A stretch of DNA of 64,000 nt from Gammaproteobacteria bacterium (GTDB taxonomy: Bacteria > Pseudomonadota > Gammaproteobacteria > JAJFKO01). The stretch is from contig JAJFKO010000038.1 of NCBI GenBank assembly GCA_021773175.1, forward strand, positions 124,001 to 188,000, given 5' to 3'. This document shows positions 38,936 to 47,556 of this stretch, piece after piece. The notes beneath the pieces are model-generated. The model made no database searches. It saw only the letters and a list, made by a program, of their open reading frames with translations, and was not told the origin of the DNA. The translations under genes were made by a program, and so were the position numbers. Every line of letters starts with the position of its first letter. The stretch's first letter is position 1.

Positions 38936-40054
38936 ATGACAATGCGAATATTACATATCTACAAAACATTCTTTCCTGAAGAGTATGGTGGTTGTGAATT
39001 GGCTGTAAAAAACATTAGTCAAGTAACTGCGCAGTTAGGTTGTAAAAATACCTTATTAACAACGTCCAAAACTAAAAATATCAAATATGATAACCATGCT
39101 TATATGGATGTTATTCGTATACCCCATACTTTTGCTTATGCATCCTGCCCGGTGAGTTTTTCCTTATTCAAACATTTTCGCGAGCAAGCTAGACAAGCAG
39201 ATATTATTCACTATCATTTCCCTTGGCCATTTGCTGACTTATTACATTTCATGACGCAAGTAGATAAACCCACAATATTATCTTATCAATGTGACATCAT
39301 TAAACAGGTGCAATTAAAACGCATTTATAATCCATTGATGCATTGGTTTTTAAAGAAAATGAATGTCATTGTTGCTAATACGCAAAATTATTTGGATACA
39401 AGTACCGACCTGATGCCTTATCTTGATAAAAGTCGAGTTATTCATTTGGGGATAAATGGCAATGACTATCCTGAACCAGAGGAAGCATTACTTGAAAAAT
39501 GGCAAGCTCAGGTTGGTAATAACTTCTTACTTTTTATTGGCATGTTACGTCACTATAAAGGTTTAGATGTTTTATTGGATGCTATAAAAAACTCCAATAT
39601 TCCTGTTGTTATTGCCGGCGATGGTCCTCTGCGAGATGATTTACTTGCCCATGCTGCGCAAAACCAATTACAGAACGTTCAATTTGTTGGTAGAATTAGC
39701 GATACTGATAAATGTGCTTTATTACGATTATCACAAGCCGTGGTTTTGCCATCAAATTCAAGAGCAGAAGCCTATGGTTTAAGCTTAATTGAAGGACTTA
39801 TGTATGCTAAGCCACTTATTTCCACAGAACTAGGAACTGGAACGAGTGTTGTTAATCGTGATGGTGAGACTGGAATGGTTATTCCTGCAAATAATGCCGG
39901 GGCTTTGCGTCAAGCGATACAAACGTTATTTGATGATCCTGCTCGTGCCATTGCGATGGGTAAACAAGGACGTAAAGATTATGAGCAGCTTTATACTGCA
40001 GACGTTATGGGTAAGCATTACTTTGACTTATATGAAGAATTAATAAGGACATAG
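38936..40054 (+). CDS. GT4 family glycosyltransferase
   Basis: A 372-residue single-domain GT-B enzyme. It opens MRILHIYKTFFPEEYGGCELAVKNIS (acceptor-side loop), has LLFIGMLRHYKGLDVLLDA near 195 and VIAGDGPLRDDL near 222. The donor-binding SRAEAYGLSLIEGLMYAKPLI is near 280. AAGG six bases before ATG 38936 supports that start; GTG 38933 and ATG 38942 are alternatives. WbpZ/WbpY-type mannosyl- or rhamnosyltransferases are the closest functional analogy; the sugar is not proven. Confidence 0.9.
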   Translation: MTMRILHIYKTFFPEEYGGCELAVKNISQVTAQLGCKNTLLTTSKTKNIKYDNHAYMDVIRIPHTFAYASCPVSFSLFKHFREQARQADIIHYHFPWPFADLLHFMTQVDKPTILSYQCDIIKQVQLKRIYNPLMHWFLKKMNVIVANTQNYLDTSTDLMPYLDKSRVIHLGINGNDYPEPEEALLEKWQAQVGNNFLLFIGMLRHYKGLDVLLDAIKNSNIPVVIAGDGPLRDDLLAHAAQNQLQNVQFVGRISDTDKCALLRLSQAVVLPSNSRAEAYGLSLIEGLMYAKPLISTELGTGTSVVNRDGETGMVIPANNAGALRQAIQTLFDDPARAIAMGKQGRKDYEQLYTADVMGKHYFDLYEELIRT

Positions 40055-40060
40055 TATTTC

Positions 40061-41122
40061 ATGGATTATTTAATATTAAGTGCTCTTGCAGCTTTCTGTA
40101 TAACCATTGGTTGTATTGTTATGTTAACACCGCTAGCAATTCGTATAGGTTTAGTGGATGCGCCTGGTGGACGTAAAAAGCATGAAGGTGAAATTCCATT
40201 AATCGGCGGAATTGCAATGCTGGTTGGCTTTGCTTTGGCTGTATTGCCTTTACCTATCTTCTTACATCCTTACCGAAGTTTATTCGCTGCTTGTGCAATG
40301 GTGGTGTTTTTTGGGGTTCTTGATGATTTTCATGAACTCAATGCAAAATTAAAATTATTAATGCAAATTTTTGTTGCACTGCTTATTGCCGTATGGGGCG
40401 ATAAAGTGTTGCGAGACTTAGGTGATATCTTCTTATTGGGCGATTTTAATTTGGGTCGTTGGGCAATGCCTTTTACGGTGTTTGCGGTTGTTGGTGTTAC
40501 CAATATGATGAATATGATTGATGGTATTGATGGTTTGGCCGGCGGAATTAGCTTGGTATCGTTAGCTTTTATGCTTGTGTTAGCATTTTTTACTGGGCAG
40601 TTTATTGATGCTCAGCTTATCACTGTTTTACTTGCCGTTGTTCTGGGGTTTCTTTGCTTTAATTTTCCGATCACTAAAAAGCGACGTGCTAAAGTTTTCA
40701 TGGGGGATGCTGGCAGCTTATTTCTTGGTTTTATTATTGCATGGTTTGCAATAAGTTTGTCGCAAAGTCACATGGGCGTTAAACCTGTTGTCATGTTGTG
40801 GGTTTTAGCTTTACCTCTATTTGACACGTTATATTTAATTATAAGCCGCTTATTACGTGGACAATCTCCTATGTCTGCGGATCGCTGTCATCTACACCAT
40901 ATTTTACAAGCTTATGGGCTGTCATCGCGTTTAACAAGTATGGTTATGATCTTTTTAACCGCAATGTTTGCAGCTGTTGGACTGTGGGGGCAATTGCATA
41001 ACATCTCTGCGGGTATTTTGTTTTATAGCTTATTATCTTTATTTGTTCTTTATTATATTTTAGGATCATTTGCTTGGTTGAAATTACAGTCAAGTGCGAG
41101 TACAGCAGGTATAACACCATGA
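40061..41122 (+). CDS. wecA: Undecaprenyl-phosphate sugar-1-phosphate transferase (WecA/WbpL family)
   Basis: This integral membrane enzyme starts lipid-linked glycan synthesis by moving a HexNAc-1-phosphate (usually GlcNAc-1-P) from a UDP-sugar to undecaprenyl phosphate. The 353-residue protein has about ten membrane helices and all PNPT motifs: DAPGGRKKHEGEIPLIGG, FFGVLDDFHE, NMMNMIDGIDGLAGG, VFMGDAGSLFLGF and CHLHH. It overlaps ugd by four bases (ATGA). Its presence fits an ABC-exported O-polysaccharide built on a HexNAc primer. Confidence 0.93.
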   Translation: MDYLILSALAAFCITIGCIVMLTPLAIRIGLVDAPGGRKKHEGEIPLIGGIAMLVGFALAVLPLPIFLHPYRSLFAACAMVVFFGVLDDFHELNAKLKLLMQIFVALLIAVWGDKVLRDLGDIFLLGDFNLGRWAMPFTVFAVVGVTNMMNMIDGIDGLAGGISLVSLAFMLVLAFFTGQFIDAQLITVLLAVVLGFLCFNFPITKKRRAKVFMGDAGSLFLGFIIAWFAISLSQSHMGVKPVVMLWVLALPLFDTLYLIISRLLRGQSPMSADRCHLHHILQAYGLSSRLTSMVMIFLTAMFAAVGLWGQLHNISAGILFYSLLSLFVLYYILGSFAWLKLQSSASTAGITP

Positions 41123-42459
41123 AAATTACAATTTTTGGAAGTGGCTATGTTGGTTTAGTTACCGGCGCTTGTTTAGCGGATGCAGGTAATAGTATTTTAT
41201 GTATGGATATCGATGCGGCAAAAATTTCTATGTTACAGAAAGGCGAAATTCCCATCTATGAGCCAGGTCTTGATACTTTATTAAAGAAAAACATTGCTGC
41301 AGGAAATATTAAGTTTACAACTGATGACAAGCATGCTGTTGAACATGCTGAAATCATTTTTATTGCAGTTGGCACGCCATCAGATGCAAATAATGCGGCT
41401 GATTTAAGCTATGTTCTTAATGTTGCGAGAATGATTGGCCAACATATGCAGCAAAAATGTATTATCGTTGATAAGTCAACCGTGCCGGTTGGGACTGCGG
41501 ATAAAGTGAAAACAACAATTGAAGGTGTCTTACAAGAACGCAATGTCAATTTTGATTTCGCAGTTGTTTCCAACCCGGAATTTTTAAAAGAAGGTGCCGC
41601 AATTAATGACTTTAACCATCCGGATCGTGTTGTTATAGGTACAGATAGTCTTGATGCTTTAGCAAAGATGCAAGCCTTATATGCGAACTTTGTTGATGCG
41701 GAGCATCCTCTTATTAATATGGATATTCGATCTGCTGAAATGACAAAATATGCTGCCAATGCGATGTTGGCACTACGCATCAGCTTTATGAATGAGTTAA
41801 GTAATGTTGCAGAACGTGTTGATGCGGATATTGAGTTAGTGCGACAAGGCATTGCTTTTGATAAACGTATAGGGCCACATTTTCTATTAGCAGGTTGTGG
41901 CTATGGCGGTTCTTGCTTTCCTAAAGATGTTCGCGCGTTAATGGTTACCGGACGCGAAGTTGACTATGAAACGAATTTAATACGTACTATTGATGCTGTA
42001 AATGAACAACAAAAACACGTGTTATTTAATAAGTTACTAAAGCATTTTAATGGCAATTTATCTGGAAAAACATTAGCCGTTTGGGGTTTAGCATTTAAAC
42101 CTAATACTGATGATATGCGCGAAGCGGCGAGTCGGGTTTTAATTGATGCATTGTTGGCTGCAAATTGTAAGGTACAAGCTTATGATCCTGTCGCGATAGA
42201 AGAAGCTGAAAAGATTTATGCTGGTCAAGCAAATATTGTTTTTAGTGAGTCAGCTCTTGCGGCAACAAACAATGCTGATGCTCTTGCTATTGTGACGGAG
42301 TGGCAAGAATTCCGAGATTTGCAGTTGCTTGCTAAAGCTAAAACAAATATGGCTGAACATATTATTGTTGATGGTCGTAATTTATTTGTTCCAGAGCATG
42401 TTGCTGAGTTAGGTTTTAAATATTATTCAATTGGACGTAAAGTGCTTATTCCAGAATAA
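41119..42459 (+). CDS. ugd: UDP-glucose 6-dehydrogenase
   Basis: Oxidises UDP-glucose to UDP-glucuronate with two NAD+. The protein is 446 residues from ATG 41119, which begins MKITIFGSGYVGLVTGACLAD (NAD-binding glycine motif) and overlaps the wecA stop. The catalytic Cys is in GCGYGGSCFPKDVRAL near residue 265, with VGTPSDANNAADLSYV near 83 and the FKPNTDDMREAAS motif near 325. An upstream ATG inside wecA would add 15 unlikely residues. It supplies uronic acid, or a route to other sugars, for the surface glycan. Confidence 0.96.
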   Translation: MKITIFGSGYVGLVTGACLADAGNSILCMDIDAAKISMLQKGEIPIYEPGLDTLLKKNIAAGNIKFTTDDKHAVEHAEIIFIAVGTPSDANNAADLSYVLNVARMIGQHMQQKCIIVDKSTVPVGTADKVKTTIEGVLQERNVNFDFAVVSNPEFLKEGAAINDFNHPDRVVIGTDSLDALAKMQALYANFVDAEHPLINMDIRSAEMTKYAANAMLALRISFMNELSNVAERVDADIELVRQGIAFDKRIGPHFLLAGCGYGGSCFPKDVRALMVTGREVDYETNLIRTIDAVNEQQKHVLFNKLLKHFNGNLSGKTLAVWGLAFKPNTDDMREAASRVLIDALLAANCKVQAYDPVAIEEAEKIYAGQANIVFSESALAATNNADALAIVTEWQEFRDLQLLAKAKTNMAEHIIVDGRNLFVPEHVAELGFKYYSIGRKVLIPE

Positions 42460-42465
42460 ACGTTT

Positions 42466-42522
42466 AACCTAGATTCAGCATATTAAGCACTCTCGCTACG
42501 ATAACAACTGCGGAATCTAGGT
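42466..42522. repeat. 57-58 bp intergenic inverted-repeat element, family 2, copy 2
   Basis: The perfect 11-bp inverted ends AACCTAGATTC and GAATCTAGGTT enclose AGCATATTAAGC and ATAACAACTGCG. It aligns with 21317-21374. It fills almost the whole gap between the convergent ugd and hmgA genes, touching the hmgA stop codon. Confidence 0.75.
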
Positions 42523-43806
42523 TTATGTGTTTTTCTTTAAACCTTGCCAGCAATTTAAATAATCTTTTTGACGGATGTCTGCTGTTAATGCATATTCGCT
42601 TGCTTGCCATACCATATAACTTTCTAACATAAAGGCAAGAGTGCCACTAATATATTCTGGTTTTAAATTTGCATTAACTGCTGTTTGATAAGCTGTTGCA
42701 TCAGGTCCATGCGCGGACATACAATTATGTAAGCTAGCACCTCCCGGAACGAAGCCTGAAGGTTTAGCATCATATTCACCCTTAATCAATCCCATATATT
42801 CATTCATAATATTGCGATGATAATAGGCTGGGCGAAAACTATGTTCGGCTACTTGCCAGCGTTCTGGGAAAATAACAAAGTCAATATTGGCAACACCTGG
42901 CGTATTGGATTGCGATGTTAATACGGTGAAAATAGATGGGTCACTATGATCAAAGCTGACTGTATTAATAGTGTTGAAGTGATTTAAATTATATTTATAA
43001 GGAACATGATTTCCATGCCATGCGACAACATCAAAAGGTGAGTGATCGATGGATGCTTGCCAGATATTTTCTTGAAATTTGCAATATAAAGTTAATTCAC
43101 CGCTTTTTTCTTCATAGGCTGCACACGGCGTTTGAAAGTCACGTGGATTGGCTAAACCATTAGCGCCGATAGGGCCAAGTTCAGGTAAAGCAAACGCTGC
43201 ACCAAAATTCTCACAAACATATCCACGAGCAGTTTTATCTTGCAAATCAACTTTAAACTTTATACCTCGCGGAATAACGGCAATTTCTTCCGGCGCAACA
43301 GTCATTAATCCTAACTCAGTTGTAATTAGTAACGAACCCTGTTGTGGAATAATTAACAGCTCGCCGTCGGCATTATAGAAATAACAATTGTGCATAGAAT
43401 CATTACAGTGGTAATGATAAATTGCGGCTCCTGTTAAGAGCTTTGTCGAGCCATTACTTGCCATCCGTATTAAGCCATTAAGAAAATCAGTGGGTGCTGT
43501 CGGTGCGGGGATGGGATCCCAACGCATTTGAGTGGGTGGCGTAGGCAATGACTTTGTATTTTTTACGAGTAATTCATTATTAACAATTTGAAATTCACCA
43601 TGGCCTACTGAGGGTTGCATTCGATATAACCATGAACGTCGATTATTGGCCCTGGGCGCTGTGAAAGCTGTGCCACTAACTTGTTCAGTATAGAGTCCAT
43701 GAGCAACGCTCTGTGGAGTATTTTGATGTTGAGGTAATGTATTGCTACGAGCCTCTGTCGCAAAATGATTTCCGAATCCAGTTTGATAAGATAACTGTTT
43801 ATGCAT
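42523..43806 (-). CDS. hmgA: Homogentisate 1,2-dioxygenase
   Basis: An Fe(II) dioxygenase opening the homogentisate ring in phenylalanine/tyrosine breakdown. The 427-residue protein from ATG 43806 begins MHKQLSYQTGFGNHFATEA, the family's characteristic start. It has RRSWLYRMQPSVGHGEF near 60 and FPERWQVAEHSFRPAYYHRNIMNEYMG near 310 with iron and active-site His/Glu residues. A His/Gly-containing FVPGGASLHNCMSAHGPD is near 350. GGGGG before the ATG supports the start; an ATG 22 codons upstream is not favoured. Maleylacetoacetate isomerase and fumarylacetoacetase genes are not in the window. Confidence 0.96.
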   Translation of the reverse strand: MHKQLSYQTGFGNHFATEARSNTLPQHQNTPQSVAHGLYTEQVSGTAFTAPRANNRRSWLYRMQPSVGHGEFQIVNNELLVKNTKSLPTPPTQMRWDPIPAPTAPTDFLNGLIRMASNGSTKLLTGAAIYHYHCNDSMHNCYFYNADGELLIIPQQGSLLITTELGLMTVAPEEIAVIPRGIKFKVDLQDKTARGYVCENFGAAFALPELGPIGANGLANPRDFQTPCAAYEEKSGELTLYCKFQENIWQASIDHSPFDVVAWHGNHVPYKYNLNHFNTINTVSFDHSDPSIFTVLTSQSNTPGVANIDFVIFPERWQVAEHSFRPAYYHRNIMNEYMGLIKGEYDAKPSGFVPGGASLHNCMSAHGPDATAYQTAVNANLKPEYISGTLAFMLESYMVWQASEYALTADIRQKDYLNCWQGLKKNT

Positions 43807-43940
43807 GGTTGCCCCCAAAGCTATTATTCTTTTTATATATAGATAATATAGCAAAAATTTGCTGAACATCACTGTTGGCTTAATATTAACCTTTATAGGT
43901 GTGCTAAAAGTACCAAGGTATAACGTTATCGATTAATTTC

Positions 43941-43968
43941 TTTACAAAGGCCAGGATCCCGGTACAAT
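43941..43968 (+). promoter_or_regulatory. Predicted sigma-70 promoter of the leader peptide and aromatic permease
   Basis: TTTACA at 43941-43946 and TACAAT at 43963-43968 are separated by 16 bases. A small hairpin CCTAC/GTAGG follows at about 43980-43998. The transcript would begin about 55-60 bases before the leader ATG. Confidence 0.65.
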
Positions 43969-44033
43969 TATGCGCGTTTCCTACCTTGAGAAAGTAGGGT
44001 GGTGCTTAATTCACTGGTGTAAGGAATTCTATA

Positions 44034-44138
44034 ATGCTAATAAGTAATGTTCATGATGTTTCATTCCGCTTAGACAATCGCTCTATTCAAAGTACGCATT
44101 TCTATTTTACTTCGCCACATTGTTGTTACTACTGCTGA
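44034..44138 (+). CDS. 34-codon leader peptide rich in aromatic and Cys codons at its end
   Basis: AAGGA at 44021-44025 lies eight bases before ATG 44034, and the frame runs 34 codons to TGA at 44136. The last 13 residues are HFYFTSPHCCYYC: five aromatic residues (two Phe, three Tyr), two His and three Cys. It lies between a promoter and the aromatic amino-acid permease gene, with a hairpin between its stop and the permease ribosome site. This is the layout of an attenuation or ribosome-arrest leader. I do not recognise the peptide as any described leader. Translation and control are inferred. Confidence 0.6.
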   Translation: MLISNVHDVSFRLDNRSIQSTHFYFTSPHCCYYC

Positions 44139-44139
44139 A

Positions 44140-44178
44140 AATAGATTTTATTTGAGAAAGTATTAAACGAAATCTATT
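44140..44178 (+). promoter_or_regulatory. Hairpin between leader peptide and permease gene
   Basis: AATAGATTT (44140-44148) and AAATCTATT (44170-44178) form a perfect 9-bp inverted repeat starting two bases after the leader stop codon. No T-run follows, so it is more likely to affect translation (the permease GAGGG site is at 44188-44192) or Rho access than to be an intrinsic terminator. Confidence 0.5.
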
Positions 44179-44196
44179 CACAGTTGCGAGGGTATC

Positions 44197-45372
44197 ATGA
44201 GAGGCAAATTTATTGGTGGCATTTTATTAATTGTTGGTACATCCATTGGTGGGGGTATGTTAGCGCTTCCTATGGCAACAGCTGCGGGTGGTTTTATTGG
44301 TGCTCTAGTGATGCTGTTTCTTGGTTGGATGGTAATGGCTGCTGGTGCTTTTTTAATATTGGAAGTGAATTTATGGTTTCCGGCAGGTAATAATATTATT
44401 TCGATGGCAAAACAGACACTAGGTCGGCCTGGCGAAATTGCGACATGGATTTTATATATCGGACTTCTATATGCGCTTATGTCCGCATATTGTTCTGGAG
44501 GTGGTGATGTCATTAGAGGTTTATTGCAACATATCGATATCACAATACCGCAGTGGTTAGGAGCTTGTTTCTTTGTGCTTATTTTTGCGGGTATTGTTGC
44601 TCTAGGTATTCGCTGTGTTGATCTCGTTAATCGTGGTTTAATGACCATAAAATTTATATTTTTATTTTTACTGATTTTTTTAAGTGTACCGCATGTGCAT
44701 TTTAGTTTTCTGACTGAGTCACACCCCAAGTATTGGTTTTCTGCTGCAACCATCATTATTACATCATTTGGTTTTTCTATTATTATTCCAAGCCTTCGTG
44801 GTTATTTTCATGATGATGTGCGTTTAATTCGTAAAATTATTTTATTGGGAACATTTATTCCTTTTGCCGCATATGTTCTGTGGATTTTAGTTATAATAGG
44901 TTCTATTCCACATGAAAAATTACTATTGATAAAGTCAGCAACCGATCCCGTAACACAATTAACCCATGCTTTATCAACAGAGCTTAATAGTAATTGGGTG
45001 AAAAATATTGCCAGAACATTTACGTCAATATGTGTTATGACATCATTTTTAGCTGTGTCACTAAGCCTGACTGACTTTTTGGCTGATGGCTTAGGTATCG
45101 TGAAAAAGCGCAAAGGTGCGCTATTCATTTTTGCAATATCTTTTCTGCCACCACTAGCTATTGTAATTTTTTATCCCAAAGCTTTTTTATTAGCCTTGAG
45201 TTATGCTGGAATTTTCTGTATTTTATTGCTGGTTATTTTGCCGATTTTAATGGTGTGGTGTGGACGTTATCGAAAATCAATAGCATCCGGGTATCAAGTC
45301 TTTGGAGGCAAGTGGTTACTCGCGGTACTGATGTTGATTTCTATAGCTTTTATTGTGTGTACTCAGTGCTAG
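44197..45372 (+). CDS. Aromatic amino-acid permease (Mtr/TyrP, HAAAP family)
   Basis: An 11-helix inner-membrane proton symporter of tryptophan or tyrosine, 391 residues. It begins MRGKFIGGILLIVGTSIGGGMLALPMATAAGGF, matching the first-helix unwound GxxxGxGxL/PM motif of TyrP/Mtr/TnaB transporters. FSIIIPSLRGYF near residue 195 and SLSLTDFLADGL near 285 are also family features. GAGGG four bases before the ATG supports the start. Divergence from homogentisate dioxygenase suggests tyrosine or phenylalanine import for catabolism, which is an inference. Confidence 0.88.
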   Translation: MRGKFIGGILLIVGTSIGGGMLALPMATAAGGFIGALVMLFLGWMVMAAGAFLILEVNLWFPAGNNIISMAKQTLGRPGEIATWILYIGLLYALMSAYCSGGGDVIRGLLQHIDITIPQWLGACFFVLIFAGIVALGIRCVDLVNRGLMTIKFIFLFLLIFLSVPHVHFSFLTESHPKYWFSAATIIITSFGFSIIIPSLRGYFHDDVRLIRKIILLGTFIPFAAYVLWILVIIGSIPHEKLLLIKSATDPVTQLTHALSTELNSNWVKNIARTFTSICVMTSFLAVSLSLTDFLADGLGIVKKRKGALFIFAISFLPPLAIVIFYPKAFLLALSYAGIFCILLLVILPILMVWCGRYRKSIASGYQVFGGKWLLAVLMLISIAFIVCTQC

Positions 45373-45395
45373 GGTTGGTGTAAGCCCTAAATGTA

Positions 45396-47255
45396 ATGAA
45401 GAGAGAAGTGAAAGTGGGAGAGAGAATCAAGCAAGCACGCTTATTAAAGTGTGGTGTTTCTATTGTACTAGGCTGTCAAATTTTCTTTGTGATGCCAAGT
45501 TATGCTAAGAGCAAAGATCAAGAGCAGTTGAGGCTACAAGTTTTAACAAAACAAGTTAGAATCTTGGAAAAACAATTAAAAACTGTTGAGTCACAGTTAG
45601 GACAATTAGAACGCCAGCAGTCGCGTCGACAGCCACAGCAGGAATCTAGAGCTAAGCATTATAATGTAACACCGCAAACTCCATCACACGTGCAGCATGC
45701 TCATCAACAGCCTATAGACAAACCTGTGCATCATGCTGTTTCTTATAAATCAGGACACAGTAATTATTGTAGTAAACGTAGTGTGCATACTGCAGGTTAC
45801 ACAATGGAGCCGGTGCATCGTTATGGTAGTGCCAAACATTATCGACGTCCGCCGCATGCCGCTTTCACAGAACAAGTCAAACGTGAACGCGCGGCAGCTT
45901 ATAGGGCACGACATTTACCCCGACACGAAACTTATGCCAAGCATAGTGCTCATGCTGAACATAGTGGTAAGTATTTTGGAGACGAACCGCATCATGTGGC
46001 ACACAAACATTTACGTCCAATTAGCGTCTTAGATATCGGTGTGCCGGTTTATATTGCTTCTTATATGTATAATATCAATCCGCGCTTTGATATTGCTGCG
46101 TTGGTGATTAATACGTCGGATGTTAATCGTGATCGTGATTTACTAATACGTCGTTCAAATATTGAAGCGAATTTAGCATTAAAAGGCTTTGAGCAACCAA
46201 AACATCCATTACTAACAATTAGTGGTGAAGTGCAAGGTGCTGCGTTTATTCAACGCTCATTTAAAGGGCCTTCACAAAGTAATATTAATTTGTCTGCTGC
46301 AAAATTAGATTTCTTAGCTGATATAAATCCATACGTGTTAGCGTTCATGACCTTTGCTTATGACAGTACGCCTGCTGCAAATGGTTCGCGCATTGCAAAT
46401 TCACGATTATTTTTAGATAATGGTTTTATTACGATTGGTAATCTTAATACCTTTCCCGTCTATCTGACTGTTGGACAAGTGTTCGCGCCGTTTGGTCGTT
46501 ATAACAGTTTAATGATCAGTGATCCGTTACCAGAGTTGATTGGTGAAACCAGTGGGCGTGGCTTGATTTTAGGTTATCAACATCGTGGTCTATCGGGTCT
46601 TTATGCCTCTATTTTTGTGATGCAAGGCCAAACCACGATTCGCGGTAATAGTGGTCGTATTAGTCAAGGCGGTGCTGATTTAGGCTTTGATTTAGCTGTT
46701 GGAAAATTCACAACTGAAACCGGTGTGAGTTACCTTGCTAATATGGCAGATGCTGATGGTATGCAAAGTACTGGCGGTGCTGGCTTCGGCGGCTTTGGCG
46801 CTACTGCATTAACTGAACGCTTGCGTCATCGTGTACCTGCAGTTGCAGCTTACTTCTTAATTCTCTACGGACACTTTACTGTGTTAGGGCAATACATTAC
46901 GCCAACAACATCGTTTAGTCGCCAGAACTTAACATTCAATGATGAAGGGGCACGCCCACGTGCAATGCATATTGAGGCAGCCTATACCTTCCCATGTTTT
47001 GGTGATAACTGCTCGATAGCAGGTGGCTATGGTGAAAGTTGGCAAGCACTCGGTATTAACTTACCGCGCCAACGCTATATGCTTACCTTCAGTGATGAAA
47101 TCATGCGAAGCACCGTTATCAGTTTTGAATATCGTCATGATATGAATTACGGTCGCAATGATCGAGCAACGTTACAAAAACTTATCGCATTCAATCCTAA
47201 GGAATTGGATAAGACCAGTGATACCCTAACTGGCCAGGTAACGGTTTATTTCTAA
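45396..47255 (+). CDS. LbtU-family siderophore porin with His-rich N-terminal insert
   Basis: LbtU is the TonB-independent outer-membrane receptor for legiobactin in Legionella. This 619-residue protein has a signal peptide ending near MPSYAKS and a coiled coil at about 43-75 (LRLQVLTKQVRILEKQLKTV). A His-rich disordered stretch spans about 80-215, and a beta-barrel runs to the C-terminal Phe (TGQVTVYF). The barrel matches the family by RSNIEANLALKGF, SAAKLDFLADINPYVLAF and FITIGNLNTFPVYLTVGQVFAPFG. The start is uncertain, since GTG 45408 and 45414 are alternatives. It begins 23 bases after the permease; no Fur box is evident nearby. Confidence 0.85.
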   Translation: MKREVKVGERIKQARLLKCGVSIVLGCQIFFVMPSYAKSKDQEQLRLQVLTKQVRILEKQLKTVESQLGQLERQQSRRQPQQESRAKHYNVTPQTPSHVQHAHQQPIDKPVHHAVSYKSGHSNYCSKRSVHTAGYTMEPVHRYGSAKHYRRPPHAAFTEQVKRERAAAYRARHLPRHETYAKHSAHAEHSGKYFGDEPHHVAHKHLRPISVLDIGVPVYIASYMYNINPRFDIAALVINTSDVNRDRDLLIRRSNIEANLALKGFEQPKHPLLTISGEVQGAAFIQRSFKGPSQSNINLSAAKLDFLADINPYVLAFMTFAYDSTPAANGSRIANSRLFLDNGFITIGNLNTFPVYLTVGQVFAPFGRYNSLMISDPLPELIGETSGRGLILGYQHRGLSGLYASIFVMQGQTTIRGNSGRISQGGADLGFDLAVGKFTTETGVSYLANMADADGMQSTGGAGFGGFGATALTERLRHRVPAVAAYFLILYGHFTVLGQYITPTTSFSRQNLTFNDEGARPRAMHIEAAYTFPCFGDNCSIAGGYGESWQALGINLPRQRYMLTFSDEIMRSTVISFEYRHDMNYGRNDRATLQKLIAFNPKELDKTSDTLTGQVTVYF

Positions 47256-47270
47256 ATACCTTTCTTTATT

Positions 47271-47308
47271 AATAAGCCTAATGTTATGTGAGTAATGTTG
47301 GGCTTATT
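47271..47308 (+). terminator. Hairpin after the LbtU gene, probable terminator
   Basis: AATAAGCCTAA and TTGGGCTTATT form an 11-bp stem with one G-U pair and a 16-base loop, starting 16 bases after the stop. There is no long T-run, so it is a weak or factor-assisted terminator. Confidence 0.5.
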
Positions 47309-47398
47309 CTGATTACTGCATCTAGATTGAGAAACAATTCCTCAGCAACAAATCACTATATTTTTCAATGCATTAGCTTCTAAACGATACATTAATAT

Positions 47399-47545
47399 GT
47401 GGAAATCTTTGAGCTCTGGGCCAGTCGTTACGGCGAAAAAGAAAAGAAAGCGCTGTGGCGCTTATCTTCCAGTAAGGTGCTGGTTGATATTTGCCCATCC
47501 TTGAGTTATTCTTCATGCTCATCCATGTATCACGTCAACATATAA
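47399..47545 (+). other. Short open frame upstream of the STAND gene; possible remnant or small gene
   Basis: In the 301-base gap 47256-47556, a GTG-started frame of 48 codons reads VEIFELWASRYGEKEKKALW and then loses protein-like character before stopping at TAA 47543-47545. It overlaps a perfect small hairpin AAGCGC-TGTG-GCGCTT at 47448-47463. No ribosome site is clear. It could be a decayed gene end or chance. Confidence 0.2.
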
Positions 47546-47556
47546 AGGAAAGTGCT

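Noticed and set aside
43879-43899. CTTAATATT followed by CTTTATAGG as a Legionella-type PmrA site upstream of hmgA
   Set aside because: Only the first half-site matches. The second is poor and the spacing is off by one, so it is likely chance in AT-rich DNA.
44178-44756. Minus-strand 192-codon frame opposite the aromatic permease
   Set aside because: The composition (Pro/Ile/Lys-rich) mirrors the membrane-helix codons on the other strand, which has clear family homology.
45372-45392. GGTGTAAGCCCTA after the permease as a repeat right end
   Set aside because: Only about ten bases resemble the consensus and no left end or inner sequence is present.
47448-47463. AAGCGC-TGTG-GCGCTT hairpin as a riboswitch or terminator before the STAND gene
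   Set aside because: The stem is only six base pairs, there is no T-run, and it lies inside sequence that may be a decayed coding frame.
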